NCBI GenBank assembly: GCA_035541255.1
Contig: DATKNR010000006.1
Span: 26,659-90,658, forward strand
Direction of reading: 5' to 3'
Source: JOPF136 sp035541255
Lineage (GTDB): Bacteria; Acidobacteriota; Terriglobia; Acidiferrales; UBA7541
Length of the DNA: 64,000 nucleotides
Shown: one piece after another, positions 1 to 7,969 of the stretch
How positions within the stretch are numbered: position 1 is the stretch's first letter
Layout of the letters: each line of letters opens with the position of its first letter
The notes under the pieces: generated by a model
The model's database searches: none
The model's input: the letters and a program-made list of their open reading frames with translations, nothing else
Told to the model about the DNA's origin: nothing
Position numbers and translations under genes: made by a program

Positions 1-57
1 TGTACAGACGTTCCTGGGAGGCACACGCAGGGAGCAGCGCGGGCGAACCGCCTCTGT

Positions 58-63
58 TATAGT
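58..63 (+). promoter_or_regulatory. Predicted -10 element upstream of the DUF3467 gene
   Basis: The hexamer TATAGT lies 23 bases before the ATG at 87, and a good ribosome site (AGGAGG) follows at about 75-80. No convincing -35 is visible, so this is a -10 call only. Confidence 0.4.
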
Positions 64-86
64 GGGCGCTCGCACAGGAGGCGCGC

Positions 87-392
87 ATGAGCGATCAGCC
101 CAAAGCGGAACCGCAGCTGCAGATCAAAGCGGACGAGAAGGAGCTGCAGGGCGTCTACTCGAATCTGGTGATGATTCACCACAATGCGGAGGAGTTCACG
201 CTGAACTTCATCTACGTGTTCCCGAACGCGCCGCAGGGGAAATTGATCTCAAGCGTCATCGTGAGCCCCGGCCATGCGAAGCGGCTGCTTCGCGCGCTCG
301 GCGAAAACATCGGGCGGTACGAAGCACAGTTTGGGCCGATTCCGGAGGGACCGCAGGGCGCCGTGGAACCGAAAGTCGGATTCGTGCACTGA
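87..392 (+). CDS. DUF3467 family protein
   Basis: A 101-residue soluble protein with the DUF3467 pattern: an N-terminal variable stretch, then a Y-S-N-L-V-M-I-H-H segment, an E-E-F-x-L-N-F motif and a helix (GHAKRLLRALGENIGRYE) near residues 64-80. The family is widespread in bacteria and its biochemical role is unknown. The ATG at 87 is preceded by AGGAGG at ideal spacing. The acetyltransferase start lies 5 bases after the stop, so the two are probably co-transcribed. The family call rests on recalled motif similarity; no function is inferred. Confidence 0.8.
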   Translation: MSDQPKAEPQLQIKADEKELQGVYSNLVMIHHNAEEFTLNFIYVFPNAPQGKLISSVIVSPGHAKRLLRALGENIGRYEAQFGPIPEGPQGAVEPKVGFVH

Positions 393-397
393 CGAGG

Positions 398-892
398 ATG
401 AATTTTCAAATCGCCGCCATGACACCGGAAGACTGGCTCGCCGTTCGGACCATCTACGAGCAGGGCATGGCAACGGGCCTGGGGACATTCGAGACAAAAG
501 CGCCCGGCTGGGAGGAATGGGATTCTGCGCGGCTGCCGCACTCGCGGCTGGTGGCTCGCGGCACGACGGTGATCGGCTGGGCGGCGCTGAGTCCGGTTTC
601 GAGGCGGGCCTGTTACGCGGGCGTGGCGGAGGCGGGCGTCTACGTCGCCGAAGCGGCGCGCGGCCGGGGCGTGGGGCGCGCCCTGCTCGAGGCGTTGATT
701 GTCTCTTCGGAAGAGCACGGCATCTGGACGCTGCAGGGCGCGACCCTCGCGGAAAACTCGGCGAGCATCGCGTTGCAGCAGCGATGCGGCTTCCGCATCG
801 TCGGGCGGCGGGAACGGATCGCCAAACGCGACGGAGTGTGGCGCGATACAGTGCTGACGGAACGGCGAAGCGCGCGGGTGGGCGCGGAATGA
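398..892 (+). CDS. GNAT family N-acetyltransferase (phosphinothricin acetyltransferase-like)
   Basis: The 164-residue product has a GNAT fold. An N-terminal segment (AAMTPEDWLAVRTIYEQG) matches the first strand and helix of the Pat/Bar subgroup. The acetyl-CoA pyrophosphate loop is seen as ARGRGVGRALLEAL near residues 86-99, followed by the N-x-A-S-I-x-L motif (ENSASIALQQRCGF) and G-F-R-x-V-G near the end. Relatives acetylate small amines such as phosphinothricin or methionine sulfoximine; the actual substrate cannot be read from sequence. The frame is open further upstream, but the ATG at 398, just after the DUF3467 stop and preceded by GAGG, gives the conserved N-terminus. Confidence 0.85.
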   Translation: MNFQIAAMTPEDWLAVRTIYEQGMATGLGTFETKAPGWEEWDSARLPHSRLVARGTTVIGWAALSPVSRRACYAGVAEAGVYVAEAARGRGVGRALLEALIVSSEEHGIWTLQGATLAENSASIALQQRCGFRIVGRRERIAKRDGVWRDTVLTERRSARVGAE

Positions 893-893
893 A

Positions 894-1634
894 TCAGCGC
901 GGGCGCTCGAGAAACACGCAGCCGAAGGTGAACCGCCTGTCCGGATACCGCCGGTCGAGCACGAAGCGCGCGCCCGTATCGCGAAACGGCTGATCCGCGA
1001 TCCAGCGGAGCCCGCTGGCCGCCACCAGGCGTTCCACTTCCTCCACGGTTCGCACGGCGGCAGGTTGGGGAGCGTCCGGGCCAAAATCAAACGACATGAC
1101 GAACCGGCCGCCGGGCCGGAGGGCTTCCACGAGCCGCGAGATGGCGATCTCCTGCTGCGGCTTCGGCAAATGCTCCAGAACGCTCGCGGAAATCACGGCG
1201 TCGAACGGGCCGCCGAATTCCGCAGGCATCGGCCGCTCGACGAGATTGACTGATGAAACTTGCAGAGGCCAGCGGTGGCGGGCGACGGCCTGACGCGTGG
1301 CTTCGCAGAGCGGCTCGTCGATATCGAGGCAGGCGACCTGGCAACCGCGGTCCGCAAAGAAGTAAATGGGCGGCGTTGCAGCGCCGCCGAAATCGAGGAT
1401 GCGAAGCCGCTTTTCGCCGTCCGAAAAGAGGCAGGCGGCGCTCGCCGCGTATTCCCACAACTTATGGCGGCGAATGGTAAATCTGCGGCGCAGCACGCCA
1501 TTGACGGCAAACGGCGTTCCCCGGAAGCCCAGCCGTACTCCGAAGGCGCGCAGCGAACGGGCCCAACGCGCCATCTGCGGCAGTTCGAGGTCCTGCGGGT
1601 CATAGGTCCGGCTGGGAAATGGAAGTCCGCTCAT
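894..1634 (-). CDS. Class I SAM-dependent methyltransferase
   Basis: A 246-residue Rossmann-fold methyltransferase. Motif I is ILDFGGAATPP (about residue 78) and the acidic end of strand 2 is ACLDID. The post-motif region FDAVISASVLEHLP is followed by LVEALRPGGRFVMSFD, typical of small-molecule and quinone-type methylases. The glycine motif reads D-F-G-G-A rather than the usual G-x-G-x-G, a mild deviation. It converges on the acetyltransferase, ending 1 base from it, and diverges from the kinase. The substrate is unknown; the preceding 70 residues (basic, Trp/Arg-rich) match no domain I recognise. Confidence 0.8.
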   Translation of the reverse strand: MSGLPFPSRTYDPQDLELPQMARWARSLRAFGVRLGFRGTPFAVNGVLRRRFTIRRHKLWEYAASAACLFSDGEKRLRILDFGGAATPPIYFFADRGCQVACLDIDEPLCEATRQAVARHRWPLQVSSVNLVERPMPAEFGGPFDAVISASVLEHLPKPQQEIAISRLVEALRPGGRFVMSFDFGPDAPQPAAVRTVEEVERLVAASGLRWIADQPFRDTGARFVLDRRYPDRRFTFGCVFLERPR

Positions 1635-1697
1635 CGGGTATTTCTTTTACCGTTTCGCGCCCGGGGAAGCAACCGCAGCCGGTCCGGCGTGTTCAGC

Positions 1698-1703
1698 TAT
1701 GCT
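1698..1703 (+). promoter_or_regulatory. Predicted -10 element of the kinase gene (possibly leaderless)
   Basis: TATGCT ends only 5 bases before the GTG at 1709, where transcription itself would be expected to begin. No Shine-Dalgarno sequence precedes the GTG. Either the mRNA is leaderless or translation starts at the ATG at 1724. Confidence 0.4.
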
Positions 1704-1708
1704 AGAGT

Positions 1709-3751
1709 GTGACGCACACCGCCATGAAGCTGTACGGACGCTACGAAGTGCTTGAAGAAATCGGCGCGGGCGCGATGGGCGCGGTGTTTAAGGGCCGCGA
1801 TCCGGTGATGGACCGCGTCGTAGCGATCAAGACCATCCATGCCTCCGCGCTGGTGGGCCCCATGGCGGAGCAGTACCGCGAGCGGTTCACCCGCGAGGCC
1901 CGCGCGGCCGGCCGGCTGGCGCACCCCGGAATCGTCACCGTATTCGATGCAGGCGTGGAGGGCGAGACGCCCTACCTGGTGATGGAATACGTGCCGGGAC
2001 GAACGCTGGAGGAAGTGCTGCACAGCGGCGAGCATTATCCGATCGACAAGGTATGTGAGATCGGGCAGCAGCTGGCCGAGGCGCTCGCCTATGCTCACGC
2101 GAACGGCGTGATTCACCGCGACATCAAACCCGCCAACATCCAACTGACCGGGACACCGGAGCGCGCGAAGGTCATGGACTTCGGAGTGGCCAAGCTGACG
2201 CAGGCGCAAGTGACTTCCACAGGCACGCTGCTCGGCACACCGGCGTACATGGCGCCCGAGCAGTTCACCGGAATGCCGCTCGACGGGCGCTCCGACCTGT
2301 TTTCGCTTGGCGTGATTCTCTACTGGATGGCCACTGGAGACAAACCGTTCAGCGGCGACACGATCACCGCCGTCTCCTACAAGATTGTCCACACGGAGCC
2401 CATAGCGCCCCGGCAATTGAATCCCGGTCTGCCGCAAGGACTTGAGACTGTCATTCTCAAGTGCCTGGCGAAAGATCCCGCGGCACGGCATCAGACCGGG
2501 GACGAACTGGCCGCGGATCTGGCCGCACTGCGAACCGGCCAGCCCACGGCCACGGCGTCCGGTAACCCCGCAGCGCCTGCCGCAAACACCGGCGGCACGA
2601 TTTCGAGCGCGGCGACCGTACCACTGAGCGCGAGCGCCCAGATGAGGCGCACGGGAACGCAAGCTCCACCGCAGCCTCCCGCACCTGCTGTTCCGCCTTC
2701 CGCTTCACAACGCACAGGAGCCGCACCAGCCTCGCGAGCGGCTGCGCCTGAGGTTCCCCGCCGCGTGGTGCCGCCGGCCCAGCCGCAGCGTTCAAGCACG
2801 AAGATGTGGATTTACGCACTGGCGGCGCTGCTCGTCCTCGCCGTATTGTGGGGCGCGGGAGTGGCGAAGCGAAACCGGCAACTGGCTGCGGAAGAGGCGG
2901 CGCATCAACAGCCGCCCCCTGCTCCCGCGGTGCCGGTGGCGAACGCGCAACAACCCTCTGCACAAACTCCGGCTTCGACGACTCCTCCGCCGGCGACAGC
3001 GGAATCTACCTCGCCGATCCCCGCGGAAACGCGGCCCGCAGCTGCGGGCAAGCCACCGGCGCCGGCAAAACTCGAAAGGCCGGCGGAAACGGCCACTCGC
3101 CCGCCGCAACCGGACGTCAGCGGTTTCCCTCTGCGGCTGGAAGTAACGGCCACGGCGCCCGCAAGCGTGGAGATCACGGCGGATGACAATCCCGTGCAGA
3201 TGCATTCTCTGGGCAACGGCGAGACGCTACGAGCAGGAGCAAACAAGATTCTTCAGGTGCGCACGGACAATGCCGGAGCGCTGCACCTGAAGCTGAACGA
3301 TCGCCAGATGCCGGACCTCGGCCCGATGGGATCGCCGCGCACCGTGCGCTACACGGCGCGAAATCTTGCCCCAGGCGCAGGGGAAGAGGCACAGCAGTCG
3401 GCGGGCGCAGCGGGGCCGCAGGCCGGCGCGGCAAAATCGGCGCACGTAGACGTGGAAGTAAGCAATCTTCCCCGCTTCGCCGATTTTGCGGTGGTGCTGG
3501 ACGGAACGCCCCTGTTTGAGCGCAAAGGCCGCATGGAGGGGGGAGCCGAGCCGCTGTCACGCATCGAGTCCATCCCGCCCGGAACGCACACGATTGCCGT
3601 GTTCATCGGAAATCGCATCGCCATGAAAGGCGTACGCCACGAGGTGACCGGAGAATTTGCCGCCGGGCAGACGCGCACGCTGCGCGTCAATTCGCACTTC
3701 GAAGGCCGGCGTGCGCCTGGAATGTTTATGTTCGATCTGTCGCTGGATTGA
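1709..3751 (+). CDS. Membrane-anchored Ser/Thr protein kinase with RodZ-like extracytoplasmic domain
   Basis: 680 residues. The kinase domain occupies about 1-275: glycine loop GAGAMGAVFKG, catalytic lysine in VAIKTI, catalytic loop VIHRDIKPAN, the DFG motif in MDFGVAKL and MAPEQ at the activation-segment end, all as in PknB-type (Hanks) kinases. A Pro/Ala-rich linker (275-365) leads to one membrane span (about 366-385, ALAALLVLAVLWGAG), then a second Pro-rich linker. Residues 470-560 (VEITADDNPVQ, then an L-x-A-G-x-N-K turn and DNAGALHLKLND) resemble the DUF4115 domain at the C-terminus of RodZ. A further beta-rich domain (570-680) is unassigned. The start may be GTG 1709 or ATG 1724. The output could be a cell-envelope sensing kinase; the ligand is unknown. 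Confidence 0.9.
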   Translation: MTHTAMKLYGRYEVLEEIGAGAMGAVFKGRDPVMDRVVAIKTIHASALVGPMAEQYRERFTREARAAGRLAHPGIVTVFDAGVEGETPYLVMEYVPGRTLEEVLHSGEHYPIDKVCEIGQQLAEALAYAHANGVIHRDIKPANIQLTGTPERAKVMDFGVAKLTQAQVTSTGTLLGTPAYMAPEQFTGMPLDGRSDLFSLGVILYWMATGDKPFSGDTITAVSYKIVHTEPIAPRQLNPGLPQGLETVILKCLAKDPAARHQTGDELAADLAALRTGQPTATASGNPAAPAANTGGTISSAATVPLSASAQMRRTGTQAPPQPPAPAVPPSASQRTGAAPASRAAAPEVPRRVVPPAQPQRSSTKMWIYALAALLVLAVLWGAGVAKRNRQLAAEEAAHQQPPPAPAVPVANAQQPSAQTPASTTPPPATAESTSPIPAETRPAAAGKPPAPAKLERPAETATRPPQPDVSGFPLRLEVTATAPASVEITADDNPVQMHSLGNGETLRAGANKILQVRTDNAGALHLKLNDRQMPDLGPMGSPRTVRYTARNLAPGAGEEAQQSAGAAGPQAGAAKSAHVDVEVSNLPRFADFAVVLDGTPLFERKGRMEGGAEPLSRIESIPPGTHTIAVFIGNRIAMKGVRHEVTGEFAAGQTRTLRVNSHFEGRRAPGMFMFDLSLD

Positions 3752-3775
3752 GATGCCGCGCCGGGCGGGACGCCG

Positions 3776-4189
3776 TCAGGCGGAGAGTTTCGCTTCACCG
3801 GCGGGCGGAACTTCAATCACCCACCCGGTGGTTTTTTCCAGGAATTGCAGCCCCAGCGCAAAGCCCTGTCCCTGCAACGACTGGCAATAGGTAACGCGAG
3901 CGAGCGAACGGAAACCGCCCGGCAAAGACGAGAGCACCAGCCGGTCGTTCTTTCTCCACGGCCGCACGGAATAGACGCGCGCGCCATTGGCGCTCACATT
4001 TTCGGTAAACGTGCTTTCGGTCCCCTGAACGTTTCCATGGCCGGAAAGCTGCACCGCAATGGCCATAGGGACACGTTTTTCCGCCCGTTCCACAGTCGGC
4101 TTCATCGCCTGGCCCCTTAGGAGAGTCCTCGCCGGGAGCCGATAAAGTGATTCTCTGCGGATCCGCTCCGGGCGGGGTGCGTCGTCCAT
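3776..4189 (-). CDS. PilZ domain protein
   Basis: 137 residues with both hallmarks of a c-di-GMP-binding PilZ domain: R-x-x-x-R (RAEKR, near residue 36) and N-x-S-x-x-G (NVSANG, near 64). A beta-barrel and the G-x-x-F-x-x-P/L-x-F-like end (GFALGLQFLE) follow. Stand-alone PilZ proteins act as c-di-GMP receptors for motility, exopolysaccharide or pilus functions. The ATG at 4189 has a strong GGGAGGG ribosome site; an internal ATG at 4105 also has a purine-rich site and would remove a poorly conserved basic leader. It converges on the kinase gene, 24 bases apart. Confidence 0.85.
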   Translation of the reverse strand: MDDAPRPERIRRESLYRLPARTLLRGQAMKPTVERAEKRVPMAIAVQLSGHGNVQGTESTFTENVSANGARVYSVRPWRKNDRLVLSSLPGGFRSLARVTYCQSLQGQGFALGLQFLEKTTGWVIEVPPAGEAKLSA

Positions 4190-4312
4190 GCTCCCTCCCG
4201 CTAAGGGTCTTGTACAGGCTGGTTTTCGCCGGGGGACACCAACTCGTCAACGGTCCACACTAGGTTAGCTGCGGGGCGATCCCCGATTCGCGCCGTGCCG
4301 CGGTTGGTGCTG

Positions 4313-4318
4313 TACACT
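4313..4318 (+). promoter_or_regulatory. Predicted -10 element of the VOC gene (possibly leaderless)
   Basis: TACACT ends 6 bases before the ATG at 4325, and no ribosome-binding site lies between them. This matches the spacing seen before the kinase gene at 1709. Confidence 0.35.
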
Positions 4319-4324
4319 CCTTCC

Positions 4325-4735
4325 ATGCCACCGAAAGCCGGGTATTCCACGCCACTCTACGAGGTGGCGGAAATCGAGCGCTCCATCCGATTCTATGAAC
4401 TGCTGGGATTCACGGTGATCGACACGGACCGCTGCACGCCTCTCGGTTGGGCGCGCATGCACTGCGACGGCGGGGCCATCATGTTTCTTCGCGCGGACGG
4501 GCCGTTGAACGCGCGAGGCCAGTCCGTGTATCTGGCCATGTACACGCCGGATCTGGCCGGACTGCGCGCGCATCTGCTGGCAAGCGGCATCGCTGTCCCG
4601 CCGATCAGATACCCGGAGTACATGCCCAGCGGAATGATTGAACTTTCCGATCCGGACGGTTACCGCCTAGGAATTCACCATTGGGGAAAGTCCGAACAGG
4701 ACGCCTGGGAGAAGCGCATCAGCGAGAAGTCCTAG
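4325..4735 (+). CDS. VOC (glyoxalase/bleomycin-resistance) family protein
   Basis: 136 residues forming one vicinal-oxygen-chelate domain of two beta-alpha-beta-beta-beta repeats: repeat 1 starts STPLYEVAEIERSIRFYELLGF and repeat 2 LAMYTPDLAGLRAHLLASG. The end (SDPDGYRLGIHHWG) is the usual metal-site strand, though the ligand set cannot be fixed from sequence. Family members include glyoxalase I, dioxygenases and antibiotic-binding proteins. A GTG at 4295 would add ten residues, but the ATG at 4325 sits immediately before the conserved fold and just after a -10-like hexamer. The substrate is unknown. Confidence 0.8.
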   Translation: MPPKAGYSTPLYEVAEIERSIRFYELLGFTVIDTDRCTPLGWARMHCDGGAIMFLRADGPLNARGQSVYLAMYTPDLAGLRAHLLASGIAVPPIRYPEYMPSGMIELSDPDGYRLGIHHWGKSEQDAWEKRISEKS

Positions 4736-4771
4736 AGCACAGTCCGGAGAACGCGAATTGCCCACTGCAAG

Positions 4772-5005
4772 TCATACTTTTGGCGCGGGAGGGGGCAGGT
4801 CGCGGGCGGGACATTGGCTCGCAAAACCGGACGTTTTGTGGGCGCCGTCGCAGAAGGGCTTGTTGTTCGAATGGCCGCAGCGGCAGAGTGCCACTGCCGT
4901 GCGACCGGCGAGGCCGAACGCCTTTCCGCTGGGGTCGACAAGGTTAAAGCTTCCTTCGATGAAGAGCGGGCCATTGTCCCGCACTGTAATCTTCGAGTCC
5001 GCCAT
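4772..5005 (-). CDS. CDGSH-type iron-sulfur protein
   Basis: 77 residues. The cluster-binding motif C-x-C-x2-S-x3-P-x-C-D-G-A-H appears as CRCGHSNNKPFCDGAH near residues 48-63, giving the three Cys and one His that hold a 2Fe-2S cluster in mitoNEET-like proteins. The N-terminal half (RDNGPLFIEGSFNLVD) is the companion segment common in bacterial CDGSH proteins. The ATG at 5005 has a GAGGAGAG ribosome site at good spacing; the frame continues 8 residues upstream without one. It lies just downstream of the sulfur-carrier operon, but co-transcription is not evident. Probable role: redox or Fe-S handling. Confidence 0.9.
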   Translation of the reverse strand: MADSKITVRDNGPLFIEGSFNLVDPSGKAFGLAGRTAVALCRCGHSNNKPFCDGAHKTSGFASQCPARDLPPPAPKV

Positions 5006-5047
5006 CGATCTCTCCTCAGATGAACGCAATACCGCTGCCGGTGAGAA

Positions 5048-6235
5048 TCAATATTTCGGCACCTTCGGATCGACTTCGTCCGACCAGGCCAGGATGCCGC
5101 CCTTCAAGTTCCATATTTTCTTGAAGCCGGCCTGCTTCAGAAACGCGACGGCATCCGCCGAGCGCTTGCCGCTGCGGCAGTGGGCCACGATTTCGCGCGA
5201 GCTGTCCAGTTCGTTCACGCGCCGAGGGAGATCGCCGAGCGGAATCAGATGGCCGTCCAGATGGCAGATCTGGTATTCGTGCGGCTCGCGCACGTCAAGA
5301 ATGAAAAGATCGTCGCCGCGATCGAGCCGGGCTTTCAATTCCTTCGGCGTAATTTCCGGAACGCTCACCGTGGGCGCGGCCTCCTCGCCGCGAATGCCGC
5401 AGAACTCCTGATAGTCGATCAGCCGGGTAATTGTGCGCTTCTCCCCGCACACTGGGCAATCCGGATTTTTGCGCAGCTTCACCTCGCGAAATTTCATCTG
5501 CAGCGCGTCGAAGAGCAACAGGCGTCCAACGAGCGTATCGCCCGCGCCGAGAATGAGCTTGATCGCCTCCATGGCCTGAATCGAGCCGACAATCCCAGGC
5601 AACACGCCAAGCACGCCGCCCTCGGCGCACGACGGCACCAGTCCCGGCGGGGGAGGCTCGGGATACAAGCAGCGGTAACATGGGCCTCCGGCAGCGCCGA
5701 ACACGGTGGCCTGCCCCTCGAAGCGGAAAATCGAACCGTAGACGTTGATCTTGCCGGAAAGAACCGTGGCGTCGTTCACCAAATAGCGCGTGGGGAAATT
5801 GTCTGTGCCATCGACGATGATGTCGTAATCGCGAAACAACTCGAGCGCGTTGGCGCTGGTGAGCATGGTCTCGAACACTTTGATTTCGATGGCGGGATTC
5901 AGATTTGACAGGCGCTCGCGCGCCGCCTCCACCTTGTGCCGGCCGACGTCGCTGGTGCCAAACGTCACCTGGCGCTGGAGGTTTGTAAAATCCACCTTGT
6001 CGAAATCCACCAAGCCCAGATGGCCGACTCCCGCCGCGGCTAGATACAAGCCCAGGGGTGCGCCGAGGCCGCCGGTGCCGATCATCAGTACGCGCGCCTT
6101 CTTGAGCTTGAGCTGCCCCTCCATCCCGACTTCGGGCATGATCAGGTGACGGCTATAGCGCAGGATTTCGTCCTTGGAAAGCGTAGCTGCGGGAGCCGCT
6201 TCCGCCGGAGCTGATTTCGCGCTCATCTTCATCAC
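5048..6235 (-). CDS. moeZ: MoeZ-like adenylyltransferase/sulfurtransferase (ThiF/MoeB domain plus rhodanese)
   Basis: 395 residues. The N-terminal ThiF/MoeB domain has the nucleotide-binding GTGGLGAPLGLYLA and the LVDFDKVDFTNLQRQ loop, plus two zinc-binding CxxC pairs (CYRC and CPVC). The C-terminal rhodanese domain (about 290-395) carries the persulfide loop CRSGKRS with its active-site Cys. In mycobacteria, MoeZ adenylates the C-terminal glycine of CysO (and MoaD) and then installs sulfur as a thiocarboxylate. Here it is the last gene of cysM-mec-cysO-moeZ and its ATG overlaps the cysO stop (ATGA). It could also serve the second MoaD/ThiS-like protein at 18112. The function is inferred from domain order and this operon. 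Confidence 0.92.
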   Translation of the reverse strand: MMKMSAKSAPAEAAPAATLSKDEILRYSRHLIMPEVGMEGQLKLKKARVLMIGTGGLGAPLGLYLAAAGVGHLGLVDFDKVDFTNLQRQVTFGTSDVGRHKVEAARERLSNLNPAIEIKVFETMLTSANALELFRDYDIIVDGTDNFPTRYLVNDATVLSGKINVYGSIFRFEGQATVFGAAGGPCYRCLYPEPPPPGLVPSCAEGGVLGVLPGIVGSIQAMEAIKLILGAGDTLVGRLLLFDALQMKFREVKLRKNPDCPVCGEKRTITRLIDYQEFCGIRGEEAAPTVSVPEITPKELKARLDRGDDLFILDVREPHEYQICHLDGHLIPLGDLPRRVNELDSSREIVAHCRSGKRSADAVAFLKQAGFKKIWNLKGGILAWSDEVDPKVPKY

Positions 6236-6546
6236 TCCGCTGTCCCGCGCGTCGCCCGGTCCGCCGCTGGGCTGCCGCCGGCGATGGAAGGAACGATGCT
6301 GACCGTGTCTCCGTCCTTCACCGGAGTCGCTTCCTTTTTCAGATAGCGGATGTCGTCATCGTTGAGATACACGTTCACGAAGCTGCGCAGCCGACCGTCG
6401 TCCTGGAACAGGTGCCGGCGTAAATCGCCATGCTGGGTGACGAGGGAATCGAGCGCTTCCCCCACGGTCCTTGCGGTCACATCCACATGATCCTGCTTTC
6501 CTGCGTACGCCCGAAGCGGCGTGGGAATCATCACTTTCACGGCCAT
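6232..6546 (-). CDS. cysO: CysO-like ubiquitin-fold sulfur carrier with C-terminal extension after Gly-Gly
   Basis: 104 residues in the MoaD/ThiS beta-grasp family: VKVMIPTPLRAYAG at the start, RSFVNVYLNDDDIR in the middle, and VPSIAGG near the end. The Gly-Gly that must be C-terminal for adenylation is followed by 13 more residues (SPAADRATRGTAE); I checked this directly from the bases at 6235-6273. A precursor that must be trimmed is therefore likely, and a JAMM peptidase gene lies immediately upstream. The ATG at 6546 has an AGGGAG ribosome site. A start at 6564 would overlap the mec stop. Thiocarboxylated CysO donates sulfur to O-phosphoserine via CysM in mycobacteria. Confidence 0.88.
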   Translation of the reverse strand: MAVKVMIPTPLRAYAGKQDHVDVTARTVGEALDSLVTQHGDLRRHLFQDDGRLRSFVNVYLNDDDIRYLKKEATPVKDGDTVSIVPSIAGGSPAADRATRGTAE

Positions 6547-6560
6547 CAACGTTCTCCCTT

Positions 6561-7007
6561 TCAAGCTACTTCGATGCTCTCCGCCGCGTATCCGCTGCGG
6601 TCGTCGGCCAGCCGCCAGGAAGTCATATCACCGGGAACTTTCGAGGCCACTCCCAGGATGACGTAGCTGTACCACGGCCAGGCGTGCTCGCGGTCGAATT
6701 CACTGGGGCGCGCGGGATGGTCCGGATGGGTGTGGTACCAGCCCAGCAGTTCCAGCTTCTGTTCCGAGGCGGCGCGCTCAGCGCGGAGCACATCTTCAGG
6801 CGTCACGGAGAACCGGTTTCGCGGCGAGTCTTCGCGGCGGTTCTCAAGCGGCAGAACGGCGGTCACCTCGCGCAGCCCGCCCGCTCCATTGCCTTCCAGC
6901 TCACGACCAAGCAGTGCGCCGCAAACTTCATGCGGATAGCCGCGCGCGCCGTGCTCGCGGATTTCGTCCATCGCCCGAAATGTGAGACGCAGCCGCATCT
7001 GCCTCAT
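6561..7007 (-). CDS. mec: Mec-like JAMM metallopeptidase
   Basis: 148 residues of a JAB1/MPN+ zinc peptidase. The full JAMM motif H-x-H-x7-S-x2-D is present (HTHPDHPARPSEFD), and the upstream glutamate is supplied by HEVCGALLG. Known relatives (mycobacterial Mec) cut cysteine from the CysO-cysteine adduct; others, such as QbsD, trim C-terminal residues from sulfur-carrier precursors. The ATG at 7007 overlaps the cysM stop (ATGA) and has a GGAG site, so translation is coupled. Its place between cysM and a cysO that ends in a 13-residue tail suggests it may do both the maturation and the release step. Confidence 0.92.
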   Translation of the reverse strand: MRQMRLRLTFRAMDEIREHGARGYPHEVCGALLGRELEGNGAGGLREVTAVLPLENRREDSPRNRFSVTPEDVLRAERAASEQKLELLGWYHTHPDHPARPSEFDREHAWPWYSYVILGVASKVPGDMTSWRLADDRSGYAAESIEVA

Positions 7008-7969
7008 TGCTCCTGCCAGAAGCGTTCGCTCAGGTACTTGTCGCCCGAGTCGGGAAAAACCGTGACAATCACAGCGCGCTTGCCGCGCGGCAGCCGCGAG
7101 GCGATGCGGAAGCAGCCGGCGAGTGCCGCGGCCGAGCTGGGACTCGCCAGCAGACCTTCTTCCCGTGCCAGGCGCATGGCCAGCTCGTAGGCCTCTTCGG
7201 TGTGGATTTCCAGGTTCTCGTCCGCCACGGCCGGGTCGTAGATTTTCGGGACGATGGCAGAAGGCATGTGCTTCCATCCCTCGAGTCCGTGGAAGGGTCC
7301 ATCGGGCTGAAGGCTGATGCAACGGACGGCCGGGTTGTACTCCTTCAGCCGGCGCGCGGTGCCCACGAAGGTGCCGCTGGTTCCCAGTCCGGCGGCAAAA
7401 TGGGTTACACGCCCTTCCGTCTGCGCCCAGATTTCCACCGCAGTGGTGCGGTAGTGCGCCTGCCAGTTGGCTGGATTGCTGTACTGGTCGGGATAGAAGT
7501 AGCGTTCCGGGTCGGCGGCATACAGCTCGCGGACGCGCCGTATGGCTCCGTCGGATCCCTCGTCGCCCGGCGTCATTACGAGTTCCGCGCCGAAAGCGTG
7601 CAGGATGCGTTTTCGCTCGATGGACGCGCTTTCCGGCAGGCACAATTTCACCGCATAGCCCATGGCGGCGCCGAGCATGGCATAAGCGATGCCGGTGTTG
7701 CCGCTCGTGGCGTCCAGAATGGTTTTTCCCGGGCGCAACGCGCCGGAGTGCTCCCCGGCGCGAATCATGCTGAGCGCCGGACGGTCTTTCACCGATCCTC
7801 CAGGGTTGTACCATTCCGCCTTGGCGTAAAACTCCACCGGAGCGAACTCGCGGCCCGCGCGCTCCAGGCGCAGGAGCGGAGTGTTGCCGACGCGCTCCAC
7901 CAGCGACGCGCCCAACTGCCGGACTTCGCGTGCAGTGACAACTCCTGCGGATTGTGTTCCCCCACTCAT
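7004..7969 (-). CDS. cysM: CysM-type cysteine synthase using sulfur-carrier thiocarboxylate
   Basis: 321 residues of a fold-type II PLP enzyme. The PLP lysine is in NPGGSVKDRPA, the substrate loop is SGNTGIAYA, the phosphate-binding glycine loop is GLGTSGTFVG, and SPSSAAAL is near the end. The region QPDGPFHGLEGWKHM resembles mycobacterial CysM, which uses O-phosphoserine and thiocarboxylated CysO rather than O-acetylserine and sulfide. It is the first gene of the operon with mec, cysO and moeZ, which supports that assignment strongly. No promoter with a good -35 is obvious in the 200-base gap to the divergent gene at 8172. Confidence 0.92.
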   Translation of the reverse strand: MSGGTQSAGVVTAREVRQLGASLVERVGNTPLLRLERAGREFAPVEFYAKAEWYNPGGSVKDRPALSMIRAGEHSGALRPGKTILDATSGNTGIAYAMLGAAMGYAVKLCLPESASIERKRILHAFGAELVMTPGDEGSDGAIRRVRELYAADPERYFYPDQYSNPANWQAHYRTTAVEIWAQTEGRVTHFAAGLGTSGTFVGTARRLKEYNPAVRCISLQPDGPFHGLEGWKHMPSAIVPKIYDPAVADENLEIHTEEAYELAMRLAREEGLLASPSSAAALAGCFRIASRLPRGKRAVIVTVFPDSGDKYLSERFWQEQ

